The notes below the pieces were generated by a model, which was given only the letters and a program-made list of their open reading frames with translations, was not told the origin of the DNA and made no database searches. 48,169 bases of DNA. It comes from Saprospiraceae bacterium. Its GTDB lineage: Bacteria; Bacteroidota; Bacteroidia; Chitinophagales; Saprospiraceae. The position numbers and the translations under genes were made by a program. Location of the stretch: the NCBI GenBank assembly GCA_030728245.1, contig JANQZX010000015.1:1-48169 (forward strand). Direction: 5' to 3'. Shown in pieces: positions 27,366 to 37,533 of the stretch. Positions within the stretch are counted from its first letter, which is position 1. Every line of letters starts with the position of its first letter.

Positions 27366-27884
27366 CTAATTTTCGAAACGAATTTCTTCTACTAATTTTT
27401 GTGTTAATTGTAAACTCTCCTGCTTATCAGACAGACGTTGATGAATTAATTTCTCAGCAATTTCTATAGATAGTAATCCGATGTCATTTCTAACATTGGT
27501 TAACATTTCCATTCTTTGGTGTTCAATTTCTAACTTAGCAGCCTGAACAATTTTTTGTGCTTCCTCTTTTGCTTTTTCCCTTGCCTCGTTAATAATGGAC
27601 TCCTTCGCCTCTTTAGCTTCCTTCAGAATGCCCGCTCTTTCTTCTGCTGCTTGTTTTAATAAATTCTCATTATGTGACTGTAAAGAAGAGATATCTTCTT
27701 TTGCTTTTTTAGCTGCATCCAAAGAATTTTGGATATCCTGTTCCCTCTCCTTTAGCGCATTTTGGATAGGTTTAAAGGCAAATTTACCCATCAATCCCCA
27801 GAAAAGAAGGAAGATGAGCGTCGTCCAGATTAATAAACCTGGTTCGGGGCGAATCACTGAGAAATCGGCTAAGAAAAGCATCAT
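27366..27884 (-). CDS. atpF: ATP synthase b subunit
   Basis: 172 aa from the ATG at 27884. The longer frame begins inside the intergenic hairpin and adds an implausible MPSAVGRWLH extension. One membrane helix (PGLLIWTTLIFLLFWGLMGKF) is followed by a long charged coiled coil rich in E, K and A, the peripheral stalk. The atpE-atpF gap is about 100 bp, wide for this operon, and holds a strong hairpin. Confidence 0.93.
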   Translation of the reverse strand: MMLFLADFSVIRPEPGLLIWTTLIFLLFWGLMGKFAFKPIQNALKEREQDIQNSLDAAKKAKEDISSLQSHNENLLKQAAEERAGILKEAKEAKESIINEAREKAKEEAQKIVQAAKLEIEHQRMEMLTNVRNDIGLLSIEIAEKLIHQRLSDKQESLQLTQKLVEEIRFEN

Positions 27885-27930
27885 TTTATATTTTTTTACC
27901 TTGGAATAAACCAAATCTTTTAATAAATCT

Positions 27931-27974
27931 AAGAAATGTAGCCAACGGCCAACCGCCGACGGCATACATTTCTT
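27931..27974 (-). promoter_or_regulatory. Strong intercistronic hairpin between atpE and atpF
   Basis: Ten bases at 27931-27940 (AAGAAATGTA) pair perfectly with 27965-27974. After a one-base bulge (27964), nine G+C-rich bases at 27941-27949 pair with 27955-27963 with one G-U-type pair and one mismatch. The loop is five bases. The core GCCGTCGGC/GCCGTTGGC stands out in this AT-rich DNA. The hairpin starts 15 bases after the atpE stop in the transcript. There is no T-run after it, so it is unlikely to be a plain terminator. Confidence 0.75.
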
Positions 27975-27988
27975 TCATTTTACGTTGA

Positions 27989-29463
<1,475 letters not shown>

Positions 29464-29501
29464 TCTAATTATTCTTTTATTGCGCTTTTTTAAAATCGCC
29501 A

Positions 29502-29509
29502 CAAAATTA
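29502..29509 (-). promoter_or_regulatory. -7 promoter element of the atp operon
   Basis: TAATTTTG on the minus strand fits TAnnTTTG, 38 bp before the chosen atpB start. It makes the earlier ATG at 29514 an unlikely start. Confidence 0.5.
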
Positions 29510-29569
29510 GGCATTTAAATCATTTAAAAAAAATATGTGGTAAATTATTTTCTTTTTACTTTACCTTTT

Positions 29570-29577
29570 TACTTTTG
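29570..29577 (+). promoter_or_regulatory. -7 promoter element for nadB
   Basis: TACTTTTG, full match to TAnnTTTG, 20 bp before the ATG at 29598. The -33 region is only T-rich. Confidence 0.5.
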
Positions 29578-29597
29578 AGAGACCTTAAAGCTTCAAA

Positions 29598-31202
29598 ATG
29601 ACTAAATATGACGTTCTAATTATTGGTTCCGGCATCGGCGGACTGACCACAGCGATCAAAATCGCAGAAGATAATCCCGAATTATCTGTTTGTGTTCTTA
29701 CCAAAACCGTTGAAGGTGAGAGTAATACGAGATATGCACAGGGCGGTGTTGCCGCAGTATGGAATCCTGAAGTTGATTCCACTAATAAACACAAGGAAGA
29801 TACGCTCGATGCAGGTGATGCGCTTTGCAATGAAAAAATTGTTGATATCGTAGTTAATGAGGGCCCTCTTCGGGTGCAGGAAATTATCGAATGGGGAGCG
29901 CGTTTCGACAAAAAGGCTACAGACGGTACCTTTGATCTCGGCAGAGAAGGTGGCCATTCAGAAAATAGAATTTTGCATTACAAGGACCTCACCGGTTGGG
30001 AAATGCAAAGAACATTGATGGCAAAGGCCGATGTCATAAAAAGCATAACTATCTTCGAGCACTATTTCGCTATCGATCTTATTACTCAACACCATCTGGG
30101 CCATGCCGTTACCCGCTTAACCCCTGACATTACTTGCTTTGGCGCTTATGTATTAAATAAAGAAACAGGTCACATTGAAACTTTTCTAGCCAAACATACT
30201 ATTATTGCCACAGGCGGCGCAGGTCAGGTTTACCGATCCACAACCAATCCGGTCATTGCTACAGGCGACGGTATTGCCATGGCTTACCGGGCAAAAGCCT
30301 GGTTAGAAAATATGGAATTTGTTCAATTTCACCCTACTTCTTTATATAATCCGGGTAGAGATAATCCCGTTTTTTTAGTGTCGGAAGCTGTCAGAGGAAT
30401 GGGAGGCATTTTGAAAGACAGAAACGGACATCCCTTTATGGATAAATATGACGCCCGCAAATCGCTCGCTCCCCGCGATATTGTCGCAAGAGCTATTGAT
30501 AACGAGATGAAAATCATGGGCGAAGAGAATATGTTTTTAGATTGCAGACATATTCCTGAGGAAGACTTTATTCTGCATTTTCCAACCATTAGAGATAAAT
30601 GCCTTAGCGTTGGGGTAAATCCAGCTAAAGATATGATTCCCGTCGCTCCCGCTTGCCACTATTTATGCGGTGGCATAAAAACCGATGAGATGGGCCGAAG
30701 CTCTATTTCCAGGCTTTCTGCCGTCGGAGAATGCACCAGTACGGGGCTTCACGGGGCAAATAGACTAGCTTCCAATTCTCTATTGGAGGCTATGGTTTTT
30801 GCCCATCGGATTGCCCTCGATGTTAGGGAAGTTATTTCCACAGGCACTTTTAATACCGATATCCCAGATTGGAACGCATCGGGAACTACTGACCCAAAAG
30901 AAATGGTGCTTATTACTCAATCTATAAAAGAGTTAAAAGAAATAATGAGTAGTTATGTGGGTATCGTTCGTTCAAATATCAGACTAAAAAGAGCCCTGGA
31001 CCGCCTTTGGCAATTAAATCAGGAAACCGAAAATTTATATGCTACAACAACCTTAAGTCCCCAACTTTGTGAATTACGAAACCTCATCAATATTGCGTAT
31101 CTCATAACCCGAACCGCAAGAATGAGAAGGGAAAGCAGAGGATTGCATTACACTACTGATTACCCCCAAAGGCAGGACGTTGCTAAAAGTCTTATTTTAT
31201 GA
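29598..31202 (+). CDS. nadB: L-aspartate oxidase
   Basis: 534 aa. FAD enzyme turning L-aspartate into iminoaspartate, the first step of de novo NAD synthesis. Seen: FAD-binding GSGIGG at about 10-15, NTRYAQGGVAAVW, GGHSENRILHYKDLTGWEMQR (substrate and flavin region), and GLHGANRLASNSLLEA near the C-terminal half, all characteristic of NadB rather than fumarate reductase. nadA and nadC are not adjacent. Its stop lies 6 bp from the stop of the convergent glycosyltransferase gene. Confidence 0.96.
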   Translation: MTKYDVLIIGSGIGGLTTAIKIAEDNPELSVCVLTKTVEGESNTRYAQGGVAAVWNPEVDSTNKHKEDTLDAGDALCNEKIVDIVVNEGPLRVQEIIEWGARFDKKATDGTFDLGREGGHSENRILHYKDLTGWEMQRTLMAKADVIKSITIFEHYFAIDLITQHHLGHAVTRLTPDITCFGAYVLNKETGHIETFLAKHTIIATGGAGQVYRSTTNPVIATGDGIAMAYRAKAWLENMEFVQFHPTSLYNPGRDNPVFLVSEAVRGMGGILKDRNGHPFMDKYDARKSLAPRDIVARAIDNEMKIMGEENMFLDCRHIPEEDFILHFPTIRDKCLSVGVNPAKDMIPVAPACHYLCGGIKTDEMGRSSISRLSAVGECTSTGLHGANRLASNSLLEAMVFAHRIALDVREVISTGTFNTDIPDWNASGTTDPKEMVLITQSIKELKEIMSSYVGIVRSNIRLKRALDRLWQLNQETENLYATTTLSPQLCELRNLINIAYLITRTARMRRESRGLHYTTDYPQRQDVAKSLIL

Positions 31203-31208
31203 TTAGGA

Positions 31209-31952
31209 CTAAAAACGATAAAGGGAAAAGTCAGCCAGACCCTTTCTTTGTAAAAAGTGCATACAGGAGACTTTCAATACTCCGAGGCCATAGACAACGC
31301 TGCGTTTAAAATTAATAGAGGAAGCATCGGCGAAATATAACGTTGGACAGGTTATTTCGCCGATGTTAAAGCCTCCATAAATAGCTTGAGATAACATTTG
31401 ATTATCAAATAGAAAATCTTCTGAATTCTCTTTGAACGGTATTTTAAGCAAGACCTCTTTGGTAAAGGCTCGGTAACCCGTATGGTATTCTGACAATTTA
31501 TGTCCACCCAATAAGTTTTGAATAAGCGTTAAAAACCTATTAGCCAAATACTTATAAAGTGGCATCCCGCCTTCCAAAGCGCCTTTACCTAAAATTCTGG
31601 AACCTAGTACGACGTCAAAAAGCCCTTCCCCCAACAAATGAATCATCGGCACCAATAACTTTGGGGTATATTGGTAGTCCGGGTGAAGGAGAATAATGAT
31701 ATCTGCATCGAGTGCCAGTGCACGTTGATAGAGAGATTTTTGGTTACCCCCATACCCTCTGTTGCGTTCGTGGATTATCAGCTCTCGAATGCCCAGTTTT
31801 TTGGCTAATTCCGCTGTGCCATCCTGACTGGCATCATCACAAAGGATAACGTCATCTACCCAATCGAGAGGAATCTCCCTATAGGTTTTCTCTAAAGTAC
31901 GATGGGCATTGTACGCGGGAAGAACGACCATCACCTTTTTTCCTTTGTACAT
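31209..31952 (-). CDS. Family 2 glycosyltransferase (dolichyl-phosphate-mannose-synthase-like)
   Basis: 247 aa, no membrane segment. VVLPAYNAHRTL at the start, ILCDDASQDGT near 36-46 and LLHPDYQY near 93-100 are the GT-A donor-site motifs. NRGYGGNQK is typical of the DPM1/DPG-synthase-like group. It probably moves a sugar from a nucleotide donor to a polyprenyl phosphate. It follows the DUF5606 gene by 15 bp and is likely co-transcribed. Substrate unknown. Confidence 0.85.
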   Translation of the reverse strand: MYKGKKVMVVLPAYNAHRTLEKTYREIPLDWVDDVILCDDASQDGTAELAKKLGIRELIIHERNRGYGGNQKSLYQRALALDADIIILLHPDYQYTPKLLVPMIHLLGEGLFDVVLGSRILGKGALEGGMPLYKYLANRFLTLIQNLLGGHKLSEYHTGYRAFTKEVLLKIPFKENSEDFLFDNQMLSQAIYGGFNIGEITCPTLYFADASSINFKRSVVYGLGVLKVSCMHFLQRKGLADFSLYRF

Positions 31953-31967
31953 GCTCCAAATTAAATG

Positions 31968-32390
31968 TTATTCCACTATTTCTGCCTCAACCACAGGTTC
32001 TGTTGCATCGAGGAAGCCTCTTGACTCAAGAAAATTAAACCATTTAATCACCTTCTTCATATCGCCAATAAGGACTTTATCTTTATCATAATTCGGCAAT
32101 AATGTACCAAAATAAGATTTTACTGTATCCGCGGAAGCGTCAGATTCACAAGGAGGATTTTCAACTTTGGTATCTTTTATTTTTTGGAAAATAACTTTCA
32201 ATTCCTCTGTTTCTCCGTTATCAATAAAGATACCTATGGTTTCTAATGGTGTAAATTGATGTTTGCGACTGGAGGCAAAACTGCGTTTTCCTGTGTCTAA
32301 ATCTTCGATAATGAGACCATTATTTCGATTGGCAACTAAGCGAAAAACACCTGAAATACCGGCTACGGCAACTAATTTTTCTAAATTCAT
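31968..32390 (-). CDS. DUF5606-family protein
   Basis: 140 aa from the ATG at 32390 (MNLEKLVAVAGISGVFRLVA). An extended TTG frame overlapping the E1 stop adds a non-conserved 23 residues, and a -7 promoter element lies inside that extension, favouring the inner start. The first 60 residues (AVAGISG, then NNGLIIEDLDTGKR) form a small beta barrel typical of this Bacteroidota-only family. The C-terminus is acidic. The function is unknown. It is widely conserved next to housekeeping genes. Confidence 0.75.
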   Translation of the reverse strand: MNLEKLVAVAGISGVFRLVANRNNGLIIEDLDTGKRSFASSRKHQFTPLETIGIFIDNGETEELKVIFQKIKDTKVENPPCESDASADTVKSYFGTLLPNYDKDKVLIGDMKKVIKWFNFLESRGFLDATEPVVEAEIVE

Positions 32391-32437
32391 AATCACTATA
32401 TTTTGGAAATCCAATGATGTCATTCCATTTTGAGCGG

Positions 32438-32445
32438 CAAAATTA
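32438..32445 (-). promoter_or_regulatory. -7 promoter element for the DUF5606 gene
   Basis: TAATTTTG on the minus strand, 47 bp before the chosen ATG and inside the 5' extension of the longer frame. Confidence 0.45.
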
Positions 32446-32455
32446 AAGATTTTCT

Positions 32456-34468
32456 TCAATACCGCAGTAAATAATCTAATTTTTCCCTAAGTCTGGATTT
32501 TGCCATGAACTGTTTTTCCAAAATAGGTGAGAAAGGTATCGGGCTGTCGAGCCCGCCAACTCTAAGAACTGGGGCGTCTAAATATTCAAAGGCTTTCTCT
32601 GAAATTAGGGCTGAAATTTCTCCACCAATACCTCCGGTTAACGTGTCTTCATGCAAAACTATAACCTTTCCCGTCTTTTTAACACTAGACAACAACGTTT
32701 CCTCGTCCAAAGGCCATAAGGTACGTAAATCTATTATTTCAACAGCCTCTCCCAAGGCTTCTACTACCTCCTTTGCCCAGATAACACCCATTCCATAAGT
32801 AATTATAGTGGCCTTACTGCCCTCATTTAAAACCGCTGCTTTTCCCAACGGTAAGCTATAATAGGCTGAAGGAAGAGGGCCGGAAACGGATCGATACAAA
32901 CCTTTATGCTCAAAAAACAATACTGGATTAGGATCTTCAATAGCAGCAGTCAATAACCCTTTTGCATCATACGGATTGGATGGATAAACCACTTTAAGTC
33001 CCGGAGTATGGAAGAACCAGGCTTCATTACTTTGTGAATGGAAGGGACCAGCCGCCATACCGCCTCCCGTGGGCATACGAATAACGACATCAGCATGAGC
33101 ACCCCATCTATAATGGATTTTCGCTAAATTATTGATAATCTGATTAAAACCGCAGCTAACAAAATCGGCAAACTGCATTTCAACCATCGATTTATATCCT
33201 TTCAGGCTCAGTCCCAATGCGGCTCCAACGATGGCACTTTCACAAAGCGGGGTATTTCTTACGCGCTTTTTTCCAAATTTAGCGACAAAACCCTCTGTTA
33301 TTTTAAATGCACCGCCATATTCTGCAATATCCTGTCCCATGAGAATGAGATTAGGAAATTTTTCCATCGATTGGCTTAATCCCTCTGAAATAGCATCGAT
33401 AAATCGCTTTTCCGTCACATTATCGTCCATTTCAGGCACTTGAAATGAAGGTTTCCAAGGCTTATAAACATCGTCCAGTTCAAGTTCTGGTATGGGTGAC
33501 GGATCGTGGTAAGCTTCTGTTTCCTTTAAGTCAGCAACTATTTGCTTTTTAAAGAGGTCCTTGATAGCCGCCATATCAGCTGGGGAAAGCACCTTTTCAT
33601 TATCAAGAAACGCTTCGAAAAGTAACACCGGATCGCGAAGCGCCCATTTTTCCATCAGTTCTTTGGGGACATACTTAGTACCAGATGCTTCCTCATGACC
33701 TCTCATTCTAAAGGTCATGCATTCGACTAAAACGGGTTCAGGCCGCAGGGTAATTTCCTCCTTTATTTTTTTAATCGTCTGATAAACCTCCAGAATATTG
33801 TTACCATCGATCGTCAATGATTTCATTCCATAACCAATGCCCCTATCTGCTAAAGTCGCGCATTTATATTGTTCGTCAGTAGTGGTAGAAAGACCATATC
33901 CGTTGTTTTCAATGATAAAAATAACGGGTAATTGCCAGACAGCCGCCACATTTAATGCTTCATGAAATTCCCCCTGACTGGTTCCACCCTCTCCGGTGAA
34001 GGCCATCGCAACCTTGTTTTGGCCGGAAAGAGCATCGGCAAGAGCCACGCCATTGGCCAAGGATAATTGAGGACCGAGGTGGGAAATCATACCTACTACT
34101 GCATTTTCCAATGAACCAAAATGAAAGGAACGATCCCGCCCTTTGGTATAACCTTCCAATTTACCTTGCCATTGGGCAAAAAGTCGTGTCAATGGCATTT
34201 TTCGAGTAGTGAAAACGCCCAAATTCCTATGTAGTGGAAAAATAAATGAATCGTCATCCAACGCAAGAGTGGCACCCACTGAAATCGCTTCCTGACCAAT
34301 ACCAGAAAACCATTTACTTATTTTACCCTGTCTCAGAAGATTAAGCATCTTTTCCTCAATCAAGCGTGGATAAACCAATGCTTTATAAAACTCAATCAGC
34401 CTTTCATTACTTAAGGTTCCTCGCTGAAAAGGGGTTTCAACCTCTGTCATTTCCTTCATAGAATACAT
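32456..34468 (-). CDS. Fused E1 alpha-beta of a 2-oxoacid dehydrogenase (branched-chain type)
   Basis: 670 aa from the ATG at 34468, 2 bp after the porP-like stop. Longer starts would run into that gene. The N-half is E1 alpha with the thiamine-diphosphate motif TGEGGTSQGEFHEALN (GEG at 159-161) ending in ENN at 187-189. The C-half (from about 345) is E1 beta with RNTPLCESAIVGAALG and EMQFADF. GEG, where pyruvate dehydrogenases have GDG, is the form seen in branched-chain E1 alpha (for example human BCKDHA), which favours 2-oxoisovalerate-type substrates from Val, Leu and Ile. Alpha-beta fusion is common in Bacteroidota. E2 and E3 are not in the window. Confidence 0.88.
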   Translation of the reverse strand: MYSMKEMTEVETPFQRGTLSNERLIEFYKALVYPRLIEEKMLNLLRQGKISKWFSGIGQEAISVGATLALDDDSFIFPLHRNLGVFTTRKMPLTRLFAQWQGKLEGYTKGRDRSFHFGSLENAVVGMISHLGPQLSLANGVALADALSGQNKVAMAFTGEGGTSQGEFHEALNVAAVWQLPVIFIIENNGYGLSTTTDEQYKCATLADRGIGYGMKSLTIDGNNILEVYQTIKKIKEEITLRPEPVLVECMTFRMRGHEEASGTKYVPKELMEKWALRDPVLLFEAFLDNEKVLSPADMAAIKDLFKKQIVADLKETEAYHDPSPIPELELDDVYKPWKPSFQVPEMDDNVTEKRFIDAISEGLSQSMEKFPNLILMGQDIAEYGGAFKITEGFVAKFGKKRVRNTPLCESAIVGAALGLSLKGYKSMVEMQFADFVSCGFNQIINNLAKIHYRWGAHADVVIRMPTGGGMAAGPFHSQSNEAWFFHTPGLKVVYPSNPYDAKGLLTAAIEDPNPVLFFEHKGLYRSVSGPLPSAYYSLPLGKAAVLNEGSKATIITYGMGVIWAKEVVEALGEAVEIIDLRTLWPLDEETLLSSVKKTGKVIVLHEDTLTGGIGGEISALISEKAFEYLDAPVLRVGGLDSPIPFSPILEKQFMAKSRLREKLDYLLRY

Positions 34469-34470
34469 TT

Positions 34471-35433
34471 CTAATAACCCGAAAAAGTGGGGCAAAATAC
34501 ACCCGATCCTTTCGTTTTTCCAAACCTGTAACTTAACATCCACTCATGACCACCTATGGTAAACGAGTTTATCAAGGACAGCGGATAAATATAACGGTAA
34601 GAAATCTGATATGCGTCTATTTTTACACCAAAAATTGCCGATGCTGACAAATTTTCATTTTTAAAATTCAATTGTTCCCTATTCAATGAAAGCGTATTGA
34701 GCAAACTGATTTTATTTGAAATGGGAATATGAATGGTTGCGTTTACATCGGTTTGCCAATCGCCCAAAGCCGTCAGCCTCAAAAGGAAAGAAGGCTCTAT
34801 GTAAAAATCGTTGGCAACGGGAATTTGAAACCCGGACAGAAAATGAATATTGTACCAGGATTTAGTAACAAAGTTTTTTTCAGTTGGTAAAATATCTCTG
34901 ACTGAAACACCGGCATAAAAAGGATAATGCGAAAAATAAAAGCCAACATGGGCATTGGGCGTAAAACGCGAAGGATTAGCGCCCGTTACTAATGGATCAC
35001 CGGCCGATGGCGTAAATTTATCCTCCCTAACCGTCCATTGATTTCCTGATATTGCTAATCCAAAGAGAATGCGGGAATTTTTTGCCTCTTCTCTTTTCCC
35101 TTTAAAACTCAAATGATAAGCAAAGGACGATTCGAAACCTGCGTTCCCGGTGAGTCCGTTTTGATCGCGATATACCCAGCCTCCCAAGCCAACTTTCCCC
35201 TTATTCGTTTGATAAGCCATTGTTTGCGTATTTGGAGACTCTGGAAATTCTATCCACTGACTTCTTTGCGTAGCACTTAGCAACGTACCATTTGCTGCGC
35301 CTGCAAAAGCGGGATTTATATAAAATGGATTTAGGATATATTGATTCTGAATAGGCTGATATTGTGAAAATCCGCTAGGTAAGCAAGTAAATAAAATACA
35401 TACTATAAATAAGTGCCTCATGCTTTTTACCAC
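34471..35433 (-). CDS. PorP/SprF-family type IX secretion outer-membrane protein
   Basis: 320 aa. A signal peptide (MRHLFIVCILFTCLPSGFS; the ATG at 35421 may be the true start) is followed by the family opening QYILNPFYINPAFAGAANGT. A series of amphipathic beta strands ends in an aromatic strand (EWMLSYRFG). PorP/SprF proteins are beta barrels of the T9SS. Many paralogues sit beside large secreted type B cargo genes and are thought to hold them at the surface. Here the type B cargo lies 244 bp upstream on the same strand, so this is probably its dedicated partner. Confidence 0.85.
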   Translation of the reverse strand: MVKSMRHLFIVCILFTCLPSGFSQYQPIQNQYILNPFYINPAFAGAANGTLLSATQRSQWIEFPESPNTQTMAYQTNKGKVGLGGWVYRDQNGLTGNAGFESSFAYHLSFKGKREEAKNSRILFGLAISGNQWTVREDKFTPSAGDPLVTGANPSRFTPNAHVGFYFSHYPFYAGVSVRDILPTEKNFVTKSWYNIHFLSGFQIPVANDFYIEPSFLLRLTALGDWQTDVNATIHIPISNKISLLNTLSLNREQLNFKNENLSASAIFGVKIDAYQISYRYIYPLSLINSFTIGGHEWMLSYRFGKTKGSGVFCPTFSGY

Positions 35434-35677
35434 TTTACGAACTGATTTACCATCGTTTAATTAAAACAAGAGATTTATTCATATAAAAATGGATTTGCCC
35501 CTTACTTTTATACTTTCAAATAGCTGAATGACAAAACTAAATTAAATTGTTTACAAATTTGCATTAGCAAACCTCCCTATTCATTTTATAAATCACTAAT
35601 AAGCTCTAAGTAATGGATAGTATGAATCCGTAGAAGAAAAAAAACAGATAATATTTTATTGACAAATAAACACCACA

Positions 35678-37528
35678 TCATTGTCGTTTCAGGGTAAAAT
35701 GCCCACGTTTTGGCAGCTCCCCATTTTTTAAATCGACAACATACCAATAATCATTTTCAGGCATAGGTAAAGAACCAAAAGTTCCGTCCCAACCCTTAAC
35801 TATGCCTTTGTATTGCGATAAAAGTCTTCCTGAACGATCAAAAATGGAGATGACACAGTCGGGAAAAGCTTCTATACCTCCAATTTCCCAAAAGTCATTG
35901 AACCCATCCTCATTCGGTGTAAAAAAATTTGGAATTGAAATTTGAGGGACTCCTAGAAGAAGATTTAATTTTTGATCCCTGCAACCAAATTTATCCTTAA
36001 CATACAAAGAATAATAATTCCCGGAAATGATAGGAATTGTTTTGTCTGCCTGAAAAAAGGCATTATCCCTGGAATAATAATAGGGCGGAGAACCACCTAT
36101 TACCTCCATCGTAACCCTAAAAGGTACGGAGGCATCAAAATCGACAAATTTCGGCAACTCATTCATTCCAACTACTTTTGCCCCGTAGCCAATGCAGCCT
36201 TCACTATCTGTAACGGTAATTTTGAAGGAAGTTGGTGCGAAAATGGTCTGAGATGGCGTCGCTTGTCCATTATTCCACAGATAAGTAGCATATTTCACAA
36301 AAGGCTGAACAACCAGTGAATCGCCGCGGCAAAACGAAGTATCCTTTCCCATATCGACCTTAAAGGCAGGCAGGGCAGACACCCGGATACTGTCTTCCGA
36401 CCAACAGGAACCTTTTCGCACTTTTACGGAATATACCCCGTTTTTTCCTACGGTATTCGTTTGAGTGGTAGTGCCGTCTGACCATTTAAACGTATTAAAA
36501 ATATTCCCTGCATCGAGTGTAACTTTCCCACCAAAACAATATGTCTGGTCAGGCCCCATATCATATTGAAAGGGATCCTGTCTTCTTACATGAAAGGAAT
36601 CTATAAACGAACCACACTGATTTTCCAGTTTCACCCAGTAAAGACCAGTATCGCGGATTACCTTTCTATCGGTTTTTGTTCCATCAGACCACCCTAACAA
36701 ATTAAAGCCTTGGGCTTTATTTAAAACCAAAGAATCATTCAAACAAAAAGAAGTGTCGGGGATGGCTGAAACCTCTGGAATTTGCGTGTATATATTAATA
36801 TTTTTTACAGAATGTATGTCCGTTGATCCACCCGTTGAAGCGGTAAAACCCATATAACCTGCATAATCGATTGGATAAAAACCTTCGAGCGTGATAGTAC
36901 TATCGATCGTTACCTTTATATTTCCTTGATTGTATTCAATCCTGGCTTTTTTATAATTATAATCTCTCAGTTCTCTAAGCCCGAATAAGGTAGGCTGGCT
37001 ATTTGTTGGACACTCTGAATAATTTTGCCCATTGCCATAACGTATCTGGAGTTCAGGATTTGCCCCGCCGCAATTATTATAGGTATCCATGACGACCATT
37101 AATCCCCTTGGATTTTGAGGTATTCCAATCCCACCTCCACTTAAATATCCTGTGGGAGGATTTACCAAAAAGCAGAAAGCGATGCCATCGGCACTTGAGC
37201 CTTCAAACATTCTGAATTCAAAAGAAACCGCCCATTTGCTGCAAACACTTAAATCTATGGCGTCCTTTAAAAATAACCCCCCATTTCTAAACATCTGAGC
37301 GGTGCAAAGAATAATTTCATCCTGGTTATTATCTGCGTCGCCATTTGTATCTCCAACGCGCGCATCAGCTACCAGATTCCATTTATCGGTATTTAAAGGA
37401 AAGCCGGAAAGAGAGGCAAACACATTGTCCTGCGCTGACAATGAAAAAAGAGACAGGCATAAAAAAAATACCCCCAAAGATATTTGGGAAACCAAGGGGG
37501 GTATTTTATTTATACAAGAAAAGCCCAT
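35678..37528 (-). CDS. Lectin-like secreted protein with type B T9SS sorting domain
   Basis: 616 aa. Signal peptide ending LFSLSAQ. Residues of about 40-245 resemble an L-type (legume-like) lectin sandwich (GLFLKDAIDLS, FEFRMFEGSSADGIAFCF, GLMVVMDTYNN). Three Ig-like repeats follow, each opening with a D-x-x-F/Y-C-x-G/N-x-x-x-L pattern (DTSFCLNDSL, DQTYCFGGKV, DTSFCRGDSL). The end is a gliding-associated type B sorting domain (FTPNEDGFNDFW, FDRSGRLL, GWDGT, LKRQ). It is probably a surface adhesin or a carbohydrate-binding protein. Its start lies 5 bp after the stop of the upstream membrane-protein gene, and its first codons overlap a terminator-like hairpin. Confidence 0.85.
   Translation of the reverse strand: MGFSCINKIPPLVSQISLGVFFLCLSLFSLSAQDNVFASLSGFPLNTDKWNLVADARVGDTNGDADNNQDEIILCTAQMFRNGGLFLKDAIDLSVCSKWAVSFEFRMFEGSSADGIAFCFLVNPPTGYLSGGGIGIPQNPRGLMVVMDTYNNCGGANPELQIRYGNGQNYSECPTNSQPTLFGLRELRDYNYKKARIEYNQGNIKVTIDSTITLEGFYPIDYAGYMGFTASTGGSTDIHSVKNINIYTQIPEVSAIPDTSFCLNDSLVLNKAQGFNLLGWSDGTKTDRKVIRDTGLYWVKLENQCGSFIDSFHVRRQDPFQYDMGPDQTYCFGGKVTLDAGNIFNTFKWSDGTTTQTNTVGKNGVYSVKVRKGSCWSEDSIRVSALPAFKVDMGKDTSFCRGDSLVVQPFVKYATYLWNNGQATPSQTIFAPTSFKITVTDSEGCIGYGAKVVGMNELPKFVDFDASVPFRVTMEVIGGSPPYYYSRDNAFFQADKTIPIISGNYYSLYVKDKFGCRDQKLNLLLGVPQISIPNFFTPNEDGFNDFWEIGGIEAFPDCVISIFDRSGRLLSQYKGIVKGWDGTFGSLPMPENDYWYVVDLKNGELPKRGHFTLKRQ
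37465..37507 (-). promoter_or_regulatory. Terminator/attenuator-like hairpin inside signal-peptide codons
   Basis: On the minus strand AAAATACCCCC pairs with GGGGGTATTTT (11 bp perfect), followed by a run of T. This is the look of a rho-independent terminator, but it falls at codons 8-22 of the lectin-like gene. The loop contains a second, mutually exclusive hairpin, CCCAAA-TATC-TTTGGG (37473-37488), sharing part of the G run. Confidence 0.65.
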
Positions 37529-37533
37529 TTTAT

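Noticed and set aside
32456-34543. Start of the fused E1 at 34543
   Set aside because: It would overlap the porP-like gene by 73 bp with a non-conserved N-terminus. The ATG at 34468 lies just after that gene's stop.
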